Shown here: in pieces, positions 26,603 to 34,916 of the stretch
Position numbering within the stretch: the stretch's first letter is position 1
How the letters are laid out: each line of letters begins with the position of its first letter
Assembly (NCBI GenBank): GCA_049306095.1
Contig: JBAQPU010000057.1
Coordinates: 1 to 64,000 of the forward strand
Length of the DNA stretch: 64,000 nt
Source of the DNA: UBA2336 sp049306095
GTDB lineage: Bacteria; Bacteroidota; Bacteroidia; Cytophagales; Cyclobacteriaceae
Reading direction: 5' to 3'
The notes under the pieces: model-generated
What the model saw: only the letters and a program-made list of their open reading frames with translations
What the model was told of the DNA's origin: nothing
Database searches by the model: none
Position numbers and translations under genes: made by a program

Positions 26603-27633
26603 GCGAAATGATTCCATCCCTGTGCCTTCAAGGCCACTGCGTTTCCTTGCTTGGTAACAAGGGTGTGCTTCCCCACCTGATCATGCACGTACCCGATCAT
26701 GTGAATATCGGGGTGATGCTTTAGTTTCTCGAAATCGGTTTGCGGGATTGTGAATAACAACTCATAATCTTCACCACCGTTGAGTGCACAGGTAACAGGG
26801 TCAATTTTAAACTCGAGGGCGGCCGTGTTGTAGGTTAGTTCATCCACCGGAATTTTGTCTTCATAAATGCGAACGCCCACATTCGAATTTTTCCCGATAT
26901 GAAAAAGCTCGGATGCTAAACCATCCGAAATATCCATCATCGATGTTGGCTTCACGCCTGCTTCTTCCAGATCAAAAATTATATCGGTACGGGCAATCGA
27001 CTTCAGCTGTCTTCCAACCAGGTACTCATACTTCTCGAGCGCAGGCTGCATGCCCGGATTAGATTTAAATACTTCCTTCTCGCGTTCTAAAATTTGTAGC
27101 CCCAGGTAAGCAGCTCCCAAATCTCCGGTAACACAAATAATGTCGTTTGCCCTGGCCCCACTCCGATAGGTAATCTTTTCTTTTTTAACTTTTCCGATTA
27201 CGGTAATTGAAACAACCAGCCCCGACCGGGAAGAGGTTGTATCGCCACCAACAAGATCAACTTTATAATGTTCACATGCCGCCCGGATACCTTCGTAAAG
27301 CGCATCTACCGCCTCTACCGAAAACCGATTGCTTAATGCCAGGCTAACCACAATCTGTTCGGCTTTACCATTCATCGCAGCGATATCAGATACATTTACC
27401 GATACCGCCTTGTAACCCAAATGCTGAATGGGTGTATACGACAAATCAAAATGAATGCCCTCGGCCAGTAAATCGGTTGAAACAAGCGTATAATCATCGC
27501 CTGCATCCAGCACCGCGGCATCATCGCCAATTCCTTTAATTGACGAAGGGTTTTGAAGGTTGATCTTTTTACTGATTCTGTCTATCAGTCCAAATTCACC
27601 CAGTTGGCTGATTTCTGATCGGGTTTCACTCAT
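26599..27633 (-). CDS. thiL: Thiamine-monophosphate kinase
   Basis: A 344-residue ThiL, which phosphorylates thiamine monophosphate to the active cofactor thiamine pyrophosphate. Family segments: GEFGLIDRI, KGIGDDAAVLD, VSTDLLAEGIHFDL, VGGDTTSS, MMDISDGLASEL and NGGEDYELLFT. These supply the acidic ATP/Mg site of the PurM-like fold. The frame extends 19 codons further to 27690, but the ATG at 27633 (MSETRSEISQLGEFGLI) matches the usual beginning of the family and is chosen. No other thiamine genes are nearby. Its stop overlaps that of the convergent propeller kinase by four bases. Confidence 0.94.
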   Translation of the reverse strand: MSETRSEISQLGEFGLIDRISKKINLQNPSSIKGIGDDAAVLDAGDDYTLVSTDLLAEGIHFDLSYTPIQHLGYKAVSVNVSDIAAMNGKAEQIVVSLALSNRFSVEAVDALYEGIRAACEHYKVDLVGGDTTSSRSGLVVSITVIGKVKKEKITYRSGARANDIICVTGDLGAAYLGLQILEREKEVFKSNPGMQPALEKYEYLVGRQLKSIARTDIIFDLEEAGVKPTSMMDISDGLASELFHIGKNSNVGVRIYEDKIPVDELTYNTAALEFKIDPVTCALNGGEDYELLFTIPQTDFEKLKHHPDIHMIGYVHDQVGKHTLVTKQGNAVALKAQGWNHFA

Positions 27634-27766
27634 ACACAATAACGGTTGTAACCGGCTTTTCAGCGATGGCGCTGGCGCCTCGTCACACAAAGGTAAGGTT
27701 ATACCGCAATTTCAACGATTTATCTCTCGACAAGCCGGTATCTATGCATCAGAAACCAACACGGTT

Positions 27767-27925
27767 ATGAGAAGAATGATTGTAATGATTGTCGTGGCTT
27801 TAATCGTTCACTCATCTTGTGCATCGGAAAAACCGTATTACAAAACTGCGGAAGGAAAACGGAAACAACGCTATTATAATGCCCTTCAGTTTGGACAAAC
27901 GAATTTGCCAAAACCGAAATTCTGA
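27767..27925 (+). CDS. Small putative lipoprotein
   Basis: A 52-residue protein beginning MRRMIVMIVVALIVHSSC, a short lipoprotein signal with Cys18, followed by a basic, tyrosine-rich tail (YYKTAEGKRKQRYYNALQFG). The same frame is open upstream into antisense of thiL, but the leader-like methionine at 27767 is the sensible start. Very small lipoproteins of this kind are common in Bacteroidota. The family is not recognised; coding potential is judged from the signal and composition only. Confidence 0.55.
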   Translation: MRRMIVMIVVALIVHSSCASEKPYYKTAEGKRKQRYYNALQFGQTNLPKPKF

Positions 27926-27952
27926 GTTGTTGAGGTGCTTAATTACACACCT

Positions 27953-28354
27953 CTAAGACGCATCCTGGCATAATTCGATTAAAACCCCACCCGTTGTCTT
28001 TGGGTGCAGAAAACAAATCAGTTTGTTATCTGCACCCTTTTTTGCTGTCGGGTTAATCAGCGCAAAACCTTTTTGTTCGTATTCCCGAATTGATTCATCA
28101 ATATTTTTTACTTCGAAGGCAAGATGGTGTACACCCTCTCCTTTTTTCTCGATGAATTTAGCAATGGGAGAATCGGCACGACTGGCCTCTAATAATTCAA
28201 TTTTCACATCGCCAACTTTAAAAAATGAGGTTCTCACACCCTCACTTTCAACCGATTCAATCTTATAGTGATCGCTTCCTAAAAGCGTTGCAAACAGTTT
28301 ATTGGCCTGATCGAGGTTTTTAACGGCAATACCGATATGCTCGAGTTTTTCCAT
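27953..28354 (-). CDS. mce: Methylmalonyl-CoA epimerase
   Basis: A 133-residue member of the glyoxalase/VOC fold. Signature segments are LEHIGIAVKNL (metal-binding His6), GEGVHHLAFEVKNID and the C-terminal TGGVLIELCQ with the last metal-binding Glu. It interconverts (R)- and (S)-methylmalonyl-CoA, linking propionate, odd-chain fatty acid and branched amino-acid breakdown to succinyl-CoA through methylmalonyl-CoA mutase, which is not in the window. Length is that of the family (about 135). Cytosolic and apparently monocistronic. Confidence 0.92.
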   Translation of the reverse strand: MEKLEHIGIAVKNLDQANKLFATLLGSDHYKIESVESEGVRTSFFKVGDVKIELLEASRADSPIAKFIEKKGEGVHHLAFEVKNIDESIREYEQKGFALINPTAKKGADNKLICFLHPKTTGGVLIELCQDAS

Positions 28355-28360
28355 AATTGT

Positions 28361-28368
28361 TAAATTTG
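28361..28368 (+). promoter_or_regulatory. -7 box (TAAATTTG) of the 28421-29166 operon
   Basis: Exact TAnnTTTG match. It is only 7 bases before the in-frame ATG at 28376 but 52 bases before the ATG at 28421, which favours the later start for the first gene. Confidence 0.45.
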
Positions 28369-28420
28369 CAACAAAATGGGAAACTTTTTACGGCAATTGA
28401 AAGTTCCCTCCCTTGAATTC

Positions 28421-28837
28421 ATGGCAATAATAGAAACCAGCAGCGAAATGCACGTTGAGGCAGCCCGAATCCAACAGGAAGTAAAAGACTACCTGGGCTT
28501 GCGTACGTCCGACCTGGTGTTTGAGTATTCAAACCAGGACGGCAAAGTCAAACTTGATTTGATTACCATAAATCCACGCCACAACCAGGCTTTTCTGTTT
28601 CACTCCGAAACAGGTACCGATAAACTGGATGCGCTTCGTAAAATGCTGGATTATGTGCAAAACTATAAGGAGAAAGAGAATAGCTACACCATTCAATGGG
28701 TAGCAAAAAATGATAAAGAACTGCACACCTCGTATTTCAAGGCAAGCAACATTATGGATGCTTTGCAAAAGCTGTACTACGGTCGTGATATGAATACCAT
28801 CACCGTATTTAGTGTGGTCTTAAACCCTGTTTCGTAA
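28421..28837 (+). CDS. Conserved hypothetical protein upstream of the IscA-type gene
   Basis: A 138-residue soluble protein from MAIIETSSEMHVEAARIQQE. The frame could start 15 codons earlier at 28376, but a promoter-like TAAATTTG at 28361 makes that leader too short. Predicted pattern is mixed strand/helix with two strand-rich halves (KLDLITINPRHNQAFLF; SYTIQWVAKNDKELHTSYFKA). I do not recognise the family. The next gene, an Fe-S cluster protein, starts two bases after its stop, so the two are an operon and may act together. Confidence 0.75.
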   Translation: MAIIETSSEMHVEAARIQQEVKDYLGLRTSDLVFEYSNQDGKVKLDLITINPRHNQAFLFHSETGTDKLDALRKMLDYVQNYKEKENSYTIQWVAKNDKELHTSYFKASNIMDALQKLYYGRDMNTITVFSVVLNPVS

Positions 28838-28839
28838 TT

Positions 28840-29166
28840 ATGATTTCAGTTACTGATAAAGCAAAGGAAAAAATTGGTGAGCTTCTGAAGGAAGAAGGAA
28901 GAACACCCCAGCATAATGTGCGCGTATCTGTAAAGGGCGGTGGTTGTTCAGGACTCATGTACGATTTAAACTTCGATGATCAGATCAATCCTGCCGACCA
29001 GGTGTTTGAAGATAAAGGTGTAACGATTCTCGTAGACAAGAAAAGTCTCCTTTACTTGTTAGGAACCGTTCTTGATTTTTCGGATGGGTTAAATGGTAAA
29101 GGTTTTCAGTTCATCAACCCAAACGCTTCCCGCACCTGTGGGTGTGGAGAAAGTTTCGCGGTATAG
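28840..29166 (+). CDS. IscA/ErpA-type iron-sulfur cluster assembly protein
   Basis: A 108-residue A-type carrier. The three conserved cysteines are present: Cys36 in GGGCSGL, and Cys100 and Cys102 in TCGCGESF. Such proteins bind an Fe-S cluster or iron and pass it to apoproteins, and are called IscA, SufA or ErpA according to context. No isc or suf genes are nearby, so the exact subtype is not assigned. It follows a hypothetical gene at two bases in an apparent two-gene operon. Confidence 0.93.
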   Translation: MISVTDKAKEKIGELLKEEGRTPQHNVRVSVKGGGCSGLMYDLNFDDQINPADQVFEDKGVTILVDKKSLLYLLGTVLDFSDGLNGKGFQFINPNASRTCGCGESFAV

Positions 29167-29217
29167 TCTCTGCATCACCGCGAATTCATTTCGGGGTCTT
29201 TATAAGATGAACAACTA

Positions 29218-29263
29218 AAGATGCTGAAACAAGCCTGCCTGCGGTAGGCAGGTTCAGCATGAC
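29218..29263. repeat. REP-like palindromic element, copy B
   Basis: Outer arms ATGCTGAA/TTCAGCAT enclose inner arms CCTGCCT/AGGCAGG, forming a nested hairpin that ends ATGACA. It shares its core and right flank with 10233-10276. It lies between the convergent IscA-type and Rid genes and could also fold in RNA. Confidence 0.7.
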
Positions 29264-29269
29264 ATGTTC

Positions 29270-29683
29270 CTATCCAATGGTTGCAATACATTTCAATTCA
29301 ATGGCAATAGGCGTAGGCAAGGCGCTGATTTCAATCGTTGTTCGACAGGGAAGGCTATCCTTAAAATACTCAGCATAAATTTTATTGTAGACCGGGAAAT
29401 CCTTTTTCATGTTGGTAAGAAACACTGTTACATCCACCAGGTTTTCCCATTTCGATCCGGAAGCCTCCAACACATAACGCACATTTTGAAAAACCGAATG
29501 GCACTGTTGTTCGATATCATACGAAACCATGTTTCCTTTTTCATCCAGCGTTACACCCGGAATTTCTTTTGACCCCTTCTTTCTTGGCCCCACCCCAGAA
29601 AGAAAAAGAAGATTACCGACCTTTCTGGCATGAGGATATAGCCCAACGGGTTCGGGTGCCTGATCAGCGTTTATTGTATCCAT
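29270..29683 (-). CDS. Rid family (YjgF/YER057c/UK114) deaminase, 2-aminomuconate deaminase-like
   Basis: A 137-residue Rid protein. The conserved arginine of the active site is in CRTTIEISALP. The N-terminal EPVGLYPHARKVGNLLFLSGVGPR segment resembles the 2-aminomuconate deaminase subgroup of tryptophan/kynurenine breakdown more than housekeeping RidA. The substrate is uncertain, as no kynurenine genes are here. An in-frame ATG three codons upstream is directly abutted by an AAGGA sequence; that AAGGA is better spaced (8 bases) from the ATG at 29683, which is chosen. It lies 20 bases after the Xaa-Pro aminopeptidase start region, on the same strand downstream of it. Confidence 0.85.
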   Translation of the reverse strand: MDTINADQAPEPVGLYPHARKVGNLLFLSGVGPRKKGSKEIPGVTLDEKGNMVSYDIEQQCHSVFQNVRYVLEASGSKWENLVDVTVFLTNMKKDFPVYNKIYAEYFKDSLPCRTTIEISALPTPIAIELKCIATIG

Positions 29684-29702
29684 ACTGTGCATCCTTCAAT
29701 CT

Positions 29703-31001
29703 TTATTTCGCATTCATTAATTCTTCAACCTCTTCAACCTCAACTGGAATATTTTTCATTAAATCGCGGATACCTCCTTTGGTAATCAGCACATTATTTT
29801 CGAGGCGTATGCCAAGGCCTTCTTCTTTAATATAAATTCCGGGCTCCACAGTCCACACCATTCCGGGTTGCATCTTATCAAACATGTTCCCAATGTCGTG
29901 TACGTCAAGGCCAAGGTGATGCCCCGTGCCATGCATGAAATATTTCATAAAAAGTGGTCTTTCGGGATGCTGATTTTTAACATCGGTTTTATCAATCAGG
30001 TTAAGTTTAATCAACTCATTTTCCATGATCTTCTGTACTTCTTTATGGTAATCAAAGTAGCGGGCACCGGGCTTTAAAAGCTTCATGGCTGCACGCTTCA
30101 CCCGCAGCACGGCATTGTACACATCTTTTTGGCGCTTTGTAAACTTGCCGCTTACCGGAAGAGTACGGGTCATGTCGGCATTGTAGTTGGCATACTCTGC
30201 CCCCACATCCAGCAGCAATACATCACCCGCTTTACAGGGTTTATCATTTTCGATGTAGTGTAACACACACGAGTTTGCACCACTTGCAATAATTGGCTCA
30301 TATGCAAAGCCGCGTGAGCCCTGCCTCACAAATTCATGAATAAACTCTGCTTCAATTTCATACTCCATCACTCCGGGCTTGACAAACTTTAACACCCTAC
30401 GGAATGCCTTTTCCGTAATGTCACAAGCTGTTTGCATCAGGGCAATCTCTTCTTCCGACTTTACTGCCCGCAACATAGAAAGAATAGGAGCCGAACGTTC
30501 ATAAGTATGCAATGGGTATTTTTCTTTACACCATTTGATAAACCGTGCGTCTCGCGTTTCAACTGTAACTTCTGCACGATAATGCTGGTTGGTATTCAGG
30601 TATACAAATTCTACACCTCCCATCACCATCATGGTATTGAAAAGTTTATGAAATTCGGTAGTCCACAATACCGTTTCAATACCTGTGAGCTTTCTCGCTT
30701 CTTCCTTGGTAAGTTTGTGACCTTCCCAGGTGGCAATCAGTTCGCTGGTTTCACGCAAGAATAATACTTCACGGTATTTCTTATCGGGGTAGTCGGGGCA
30801 CAACACCAAAATGGTTTCTTCCTGGTCCACCCCCGTCAAATAAAACAAGTCGTTATTCTGACGAAACCGCATGGTACCATCGGCATTGGTTGGCATGATG
30901 TCATTCGAATTAAAAACTGCTACCGAGCCGGGCTTCAGTTCTTTCACAAACCGTTTTCGGTTATGGATAAAAAGAGAAGGATTAATCTTTCTGTAACGCA
31001 T
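29703..31001 (-). CDS. pepP: Xaa-Pro aminopeptidase (aminopeptidase P)
   Basis: A 432-residue M24B metallopeptidase that removes N-terminal residues preceding proline. The N-terminal AMP_N domain (about 1-130) is followed by the pita-bread catalytic domain. Metal ligands are visible as Asp in LLLDVGAEY, Asp in NADMTRTLP, His in HGTGHHLGLDVHD, Glu in TVEPGIYI and Glu in IRLENNVLI. Length is typical of PepP. The Rid-family gene follows closely downstream and may be co-transcribed. Confidence 0.94.
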   Translation of the reverse strand: MRYRKINPSLFIHNRKRFVKELKPGSVAVFNSNDIMPTNADGTMRFRQNNDLFYLTGVDQEETILVLCPDYPDKKYREVLFLRETSELIATWEGHKLTKEEARKLTGIETVLWTTEFHKLFNTMMVMGGVEFVYLNTNQHYRAEVTVETRDARFIKWCKEKYPLHTYERSAPILSMLRAVKSEEEIALMQTACDITEKAFRRVLKFVKPGVMEYEIEAEFIHEFVRQGSRGFAYEPIIASGANSCVLHYIENDKPCKAGDVLLLDVGAEYANYNADMTRTLPVSGKFTKRQKDVYNAVLRVKRAAMKLLKPGARYFDYHKEVQKIMENELIKLNLIDKTDVKNQHPERPLFMKYFMHGTGHHLGLDVHDIGNMFDKMQPGMVWTVEPGIYIKEEGLGIRLENNVLITKGGIRDLMKNIPVEVEEVEELMNAK

Positions 31002-31024
31002 GTTGTTGAGTTGTGGCCAAAAGT

Positions 31025-31062
31025 AAAAAACCTGTCAGGCATTAAAAACACCAAACAGGTTT
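31025..31062 (-). terminator. Rho-independent terminator of the DUF4199-like gene
   Basis: On the minus strand AAACCTGT, a 19-base loop, then ACAGGTTT is followed by a T-run (TTTTTT). It lies between the stop of the 31089-31547 gene and the start of pepP. Confidence 0.7.
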
Positions 31063-31088
31063 AATATCTCAATTTTAATAACGCTTGA

Positions 31089-31547
31089 TCAGCCCTGCGA
31101 GGGTTCATCTGTGGTGACCCAATTCAGCAACACAAATGTTACCAACAAACCTGAGAACACGCCTTCTAACAGAACAATAAACGCGCTGATATACGGGTTG
31201 AGAAACCGGCCCATGGGCTCATGTTCAACAATGAACTGCATGAGTTCGGTATCGACAAACGAAACATACACCCAAAAGAAAACGGCAAACCCAAACGAAC
31301 CAATCGTTCCGGTGGCAACGCCTGTAACCAGGCCTCTGAAATAGTTCAGGTGATCTTCGTGTGTCTCTTTAAATTTTTTCAACGCAAAATAGATGCCCGC
31401 CACCAGGATGATCAAATTAAGAAGCCTTAACTCCACAACATGCAGGAGCCCGGCAAATTTCATAACGAGGAAGTAAACGATCAATCCGCCAGCCAGGCGA
31501 AGTCCGTAGTTTTCAGGAATACGGTTTGGATTAGTGAATAAACTCAT
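31089..31547 (-). CDS. DUF4199-like membrane protein
   Basis: A 152-residue protein with four hydrophobic segments (about 18-35, 42-58, 72-96, 118-142). The central segment with LKKFKETHED before the third helix resembles the two DUF4199 proteins at 49.5-50.6 kb, which have LKEFREVHQQ and similar layout. This suggests common ancestry, but the assignment is by eye. The function of DUF4199 is unknown. It is single, and followed by a terminator. Confidence 0.7.
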   Translation of the reverse strand: MSLFTNPNRIPENYGLRLAGGLIVYFLVMKFAGLLHVVELRLLNLIILVAGIYFALKKFKETHEDHLNYFRGLVTGVATGTIGSFGFAVFFWVYVSFVDTELMQFIVEHEPMGRFLNPYISAFIVLLEGVFSGLLVTFVLLNWVTTDEPSQG

Positions 31548-31710
31548 ACGCTGAAGGGTTTGGTACTCCTCAATTTTTGCATTTTCTAAGGAAAATTCAA
31601 TCTTTTTAGGAAGTATAATTTATGTAACTTTCACAACCGCCTGCCTTAACCTGAGATTAAAGGTTTAAAACAACCCGTTTTAATTGATATACCATTAAAC
31701 CCAACATGTT

Positions 31711-32718
31711 ATGCTTAAAAAAATTGTAATCGGAATAATTGGAGTAATCGTTGTGTTGCTCCTCATTGGCTTTGCCTTGCCCGGAACTATGGAGCTATCG
31801 AAAAGCATTACCATTAATGCTCCAGCCTCCTATGCTTTTGAAGAAATCAACAATCTTCAAAACAACGACAAATGGCAATATTGGAACAACCTGTACCGGG
31901 GAAAAATGACGATTGCCTATGGAGACATTAAATCCGGGGTGGGCGCTGTTTCTGAATGGGACGGAGAAGAATCGGGAAAAGGAAAAATGACCATCACGGA
32001 AAGTATTCCCGACAAATCGATTAAAGTTGATTTAGACTTTATGGAACATGGAACAGCCAAAACCTGGTACACGTTTGAACCCGATGGAGAGGGGACAAAA
32101 ATTACAACAGGTTTCTCGTCTGAAATGGGCATGAACCCTATTGGTCGTTGGATGGGTATATTGATGAAACCGGAAATGGAAAAAGCTTTCGATTATAACC
32201 TGGCCAAACTCAAAGAAATAGTCGAAGCAAAACCGAAATTCTCAGTTGCTATAACCGAAGAAGAAACAAAACCTTTCAGTTACGTTGGCATTAGCACCAC
32301 CATGAGTTTTGAAAATGATGAAGCCATCAATGCTCAAATGGTAAAATCATATACCGAATTGGCGACAGTACTGGAAAAATCAAAAGTTGAAATGTCAGGA
32401 CCAGCATTTTCGATGTATCCGAAGTGGGATGAAACCACTAAAATGATGGAAATGATATGCGCATTCCCGGTGGCCGAAGGAACTAAATTGCCAGCCAAAT
32501 ACAAGCTGCTGCAAACCAATGGAGGGAAGGCCGTAAAGGGTGTGCACTTGGGTGATTACCGTAACCTGAAAACCACGCATGATGAAATTGCCAGGTTTAT
32601 TGAATTTAAAAAATTAACCATGAACGGGACACCACGGGAAGTATATATTACCGACCCTACCGTTGAAAAAGATACAACGAAGTGGGTGACGGAGATTTAT
32701 TATCCTGTAAAGAATTAA
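31711..32718 (+). CDS. SRPBCC domain protein fused to GyrI-like domain
   Basis: A 335-residue protein. A single N-terminal membrane helix (about 1-25) precedes an SRPBCC (START-like) ligand-binding domain (about 28-170; ITINAPASYAFEEINNLQNNDKW and WYTFEPDGEGTKIT), and a C-terminal GyrI-like/AraC-effector domain (about 178-335; VGISTTMS and VTEIYYPVKN). Both domain types bind small hydrophobic molecules. The pairing is a common Bacteroidota architecture with no defined reaction. The gene is monocistronic and followed by an 11-unit heptamer hairpin. Confidence 0.85.
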   Translation: MLKKIVIGIIGVIVVLLLIGFALPGTMELSKSITINAPASYAFEEINNLQNNDKWQYWNNLYRGKMTIAYGDIKSGVGAVSEWDGEESGKGKMTITESIPDKSIKVDLDFMEHGTAKTWYTFEPDGEGTKITTGFSSEMGMNPIGRWMGILMKPEMEKAFDYNLAKLKEIVEAKPKFSVAITEEETKPFSYVGISTTMSFENDEAINAQMVKSYTELATVLEKSKVEMSGPAFSMYPKWDETTKMMEMICAFPVAEGTKLPAKYKLLQTNGGKAVKGVHLGDYRNLKTTHDEIARFIEFKKLTMNGTPREVYITDPTVEKDTTKWVTEIYYPVKN

Positions 32719-32724
32719 TTTATT

Positions 32725-32801
32725 GATTCTGGGTACTGGATTCTTGTTGCTGGTTTTGATATTGACCAGGATCAAGAATCCGTTATCCGGAATCAATTAT
32801 C
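32725..32801. repeat. Eleven-unit heptamer array forming a long imperfect hairpin
   Basis: Units such as GATTCTG, GATTCTT, CAGGATC and AAGAATC run in one unbroken 7-base register. The left half is the inverse of the right half over 25 bases with about four mismatches. It lies between convergent genes and covers the stop codon and last two codons of the phospholipase gene, so it may act as a bidirectional terminator. Confidence 0.78.
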
Positions 32802-33764
32802 CACTTCGTGCAGTCTTGATTTCACTTGCTGCCGTTTCCACTCTTCAACCTCTTTCCTGCGAGCAGCCAATTCCTCTTCGGAAGGCATATAATTAATCAA
32901 CATTTTTAAATCTGGCTGACCTGCCTCCACCCAGGCCGTGTACCAAAAATCACCCGTCATTTTAATGGCCTCGCGCATGCGTTGTTCAATCATACCCGAT
33001 AACGCCTCGTGGTACGCAGTTGAAAATTCAAGGGAATACACTTTAACCGTTTGTTTCCCTTTTGTTTCGAACGAATATTTTCGTTCACCATATTTTTCAT
33101 TCAAGGTCTTTTCCAGCAACAAGACCGAATCAAGCAAGAGATGGGAATGCTCCACAGCTTTCCATATTTCCAGTTGTGGATTTTTGATGAACTGCGCCTT
33201 TCCTACAAAAAAATCGTAGGTTCCCGAGAATAATTCCGGCAACCGCGATTCCCAAAAAGCATGAATACCTTCTTGTCCGGTTAGCTGGCCATTATAATTT
33301 TCGGTGGTGTGCAGGGGTACGTGTGCATCGGCAATGTAATGGCCTAAATCTGCAGAGAGGCTCAGGATTTTCTTAGGATCTTTTACCATAAAAGCATCGC
33401 GAAGCCGATAGTACATGACGTTCACATGCCAGGGAAGGATGCCATATGCTTTTAACGAGTCCTCACCATAACAGTCAACCGCCTCCTTCCAGGAACGGGG
33501 CATGGTATACAAGGCACTGTCGCCAAAGTGGTCGATGTCGATATAGTGGCGGGGTGCCTCATCCACCACGGCAAACCTGCGTTTGTCTGGATTTACAGAA
33601 GCTTCGGTAATGTATTCGATGTTTTTCTTATAGAACCCGATCATATCAGGTGGAAGCGTAAATACCGCCAACCGGTTGATTTGCCGATGTCCGAAAAAAC
33701 CCCAGCTACCAAACAGAAAAACGGGCAAAACCAATAAAAAACAGCCTAAAACATGGTTTTTCAT
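32793..33764 (-). CDS. Exported zinc-dependent phospholipase C/S1-P1 nuclease-like protein
   Basis: A 323-residue exported protein. The signal peptide ends at SWGFFGH; mature proteins of this superfamily begin with Trp, whose amino group binds zinc, and WGxxGH supplies the next ligand. Further ligands are in SADLGHYIADAHVPLHTTENYNG and in EGIHAFWES. It could be a phospholipase C-like or a nuclease-like enzyme; the short zinc-PLC family is common in Bacteroidota and usually uncharacterised. The C-terminus is a charged helix whose last codons and stop lie in the 32725-32801 repeat. Confidence 0.85.
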   Translation of the reverse strand: MKNHVLGCFLLVLPVFLFGSWGFFGHRQINRLAVFTLPPDMIGFYKKNIEYITEASVNPDKRRFAVVDEAPRHYIDIDHFGDSALYTMPRSWKEAVDCYGEDSLKAYGILPWHVNVMYYRLRDAFMVKDPKKILSLSADLGHYIADAHVPLHTTENYNGQLTGQEGIHAFWESRLPELFSGTYDFFVGKAQFIKNPQLEIWKAVEHSHLLLDSVLLLEKTLNEKYGERKYSFETKGKQTVKVYSLEFSTAYHEALSGMIEQRMREAIKMTGDFWYTAWVEAGQPDLKMLINYMPSEEELAARRKEVEEWKRQQVKSRLHEVDN

Positions 33765-33783
33765 AAGCTAAAGGTATTAAACG

Positions 33784-33825
33784 CCAATTTCTAAATTCTC
33801 CATTCCAAATTCTCAATTCTTTTAA
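33784..33825. repeat. Heptamer array abutting the rpsT -7 box
   Basis: Six 7-base units (CCAATTT, CTAAATT, CTCCATT, CCAAATT, CTCAATT, CTTTTAA) end at the base before the -7 box of rpsT. They occupy the place where a -33 element would be expected. Confidence 0.75.
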
Positions 33826-33833
33826 TACCTTTG
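33826..33833 (+). promoter_or_regulatory. -7 box (TACCTTTG) of rpsT
   Basis: Exact TAnnTTTG match ending 23 bases before the rpsT ATG, giving a short leader of about 16 bases. The expected TTTG box is missing and is replaced by the heptamer array. Confidence 0.7.
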
Positions 33834-33855
33834 CACCCTATTTTGAATAACCGAT

Positions 33856-34110
33856 ATGGCAAACCATAAGTCAGCAGAAAAGAGAATCCGCGCCAACGAA
33901 GTAAAGCGTGACAGAAACCGCTACCAGCACAAAACAACCCGTACAGCGGTTAAAGATTTGAAAACTACCACCAGCAAAGCTGAGGCAGAAACCAAGCTAA
34001 AAGACGTTTCTGCGAAGCTTGATAAGCTGGCGAAAAAAAATATCATCCACTGGAAAAAGGCTGCCAACCAAAAATCGAAGTTGGCCAAGGCTGTGAATAA
34101 GCTGGCGTAA
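33856..34110 (+). CDS. rpsT: 30S ribosomal protein S20
   Basis: An 84-residue lysine- and arginine-rich helical protein. MANHKSAEKRIRANEVKRDRN is the signature beginning of S20, and the C-terminal helix KNIIHWKKAANQKSKLAKAVNKLA matches the family. It binds 16S rRNA during small-subunit assembly. It has its own promoter and a Rho-independent terminator directly after it, so it forms a single-gene unit. Confidence 0.97.
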   Translation: MANHKSAEKRIRANEVKRDRNRYQHKTTRTAVKDLKTTTSKAEAETKLKDVSAKLDKLAKKNIIHWKKAANQKSKLAKAVNKLA

Positions 34111-34136
34111 GCTGATTCTGAGAATTAATAAACTGG

Positions 34137-34176
34137 AACCCGTTCCGCTTAAAGCTGAACGGGTTTTTTATTTTTA
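34137..34176 (+). terminator. Rho-independent terminator of rpsT
   Basis: A 9-bp stem AACCCGTTC/GAACGGGTT with an 11-base loop is followed by TTTTTATTTTTAT. It ends five bases before the radC ATG. Confidence 0.88.
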
Positions 34177-34180
34177 TCTT

Positions 34181-34882
34181 ATGAAGAAAGAACAGACCGG
34201 TTTCCTTAACATCAAAAGTTGGGCAGCGGAAGACCGGCCCCGCGAAAAATTATTGTTAAAAGGAAAGGCCGCTTTATCCGATGCCGAGCTGATTGCCATC
34301 CTACTAGGGACAGGCACCGCCTCCATGAGCGCAGTAGATGTGGCTAAAAACATCCTTCAACACGTTAACAACGACCTGAATGAACTCGCCCGCCTTACCG
34401 TTAAGGATCTTACCAAAATAAAAGGCATTGGTGAAGCCAAGGCCATTACCATCGTAAGTGCCCTGGAACTTGGCAGAAGACGAAAAGAAATCACATCAGA
34501 AGAACGCCCCAAAATTACCAACTCAAAAGATATTTACGATTTACTGAAAGCCGAGTTTCTCGACATTCCGCACGAAGCATTTTGGATTGTATTGCTCAAC
34601 CGGGCAAACCGCGTAATCAAAAAACATCAGATCAGCCAGGGCGGTGTGGCCGGCACAGTGGCCGATCCAAAAATCATTTTTAAAATTGCACTTGAAGAGT
34701 TGGCAAGCGCTGTGGTGCTGGCCCATAATCACCCATCCGGAAATTTAACCGCCAGTCAGGCCGATATTGACTTAACAAAAAAACTAAAAGAATCGGGCAG
34801 ACTGCTGGAGATACAGGTTATCGATCACCTCATTATTGCCGGTAACAAGTATATGAGCTTTTCAGATGAGGGATTGATGTAA
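34181..34882 (+). CDS. radC: RadC family protein
   Basis: A 233-residue protein with an N-terminal helix-hairpin-helix region (about 1-100, KGIGEAKA) and a C-terminal JAB1/MPN metalloprotease-like domain. The JAMM motif is intact: His182 and His184 in AHNHPSGN and Asp195 in SQADIDLT. The historical link to DNA repair is doubtful, and the biochemical activity of RadC is not established. Length is typical (about 225-235). The ATG lies directly after the rpsT terminator, so its transcript is separate. Confidence 0.94.
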   Translation: MKKEQTGFLNIKSWAAEDRPREKLLLKGKAALSDAELIAILLGTGTASMSAVDVAKNILQHVNNDLNELARLTVKDLTKIKGIGEAKAITIVSALELGRRRKEITSEERPKITNSKDIYDLLKAEFLDIPHEAFWIVLLNRANRVIKKHQISQGGVAGTVADPKIIFKIALEELASAVVLAHNHPSGNLTASQADIDLTKKLKESGRLLEIQVIDHLIIAGNKYMSFSDEGLM

Positions 34883-34916
34883 TTTTTCCTCACCTGTCCT
34901 CGTACCAAAACCAACT

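Noticed and set aside
27926..27952. Hairpin GAGGTG/CACCTC between convergent genes
   Set aside because: The stem is only six bases with no T-run; too weak to call as a terminator.
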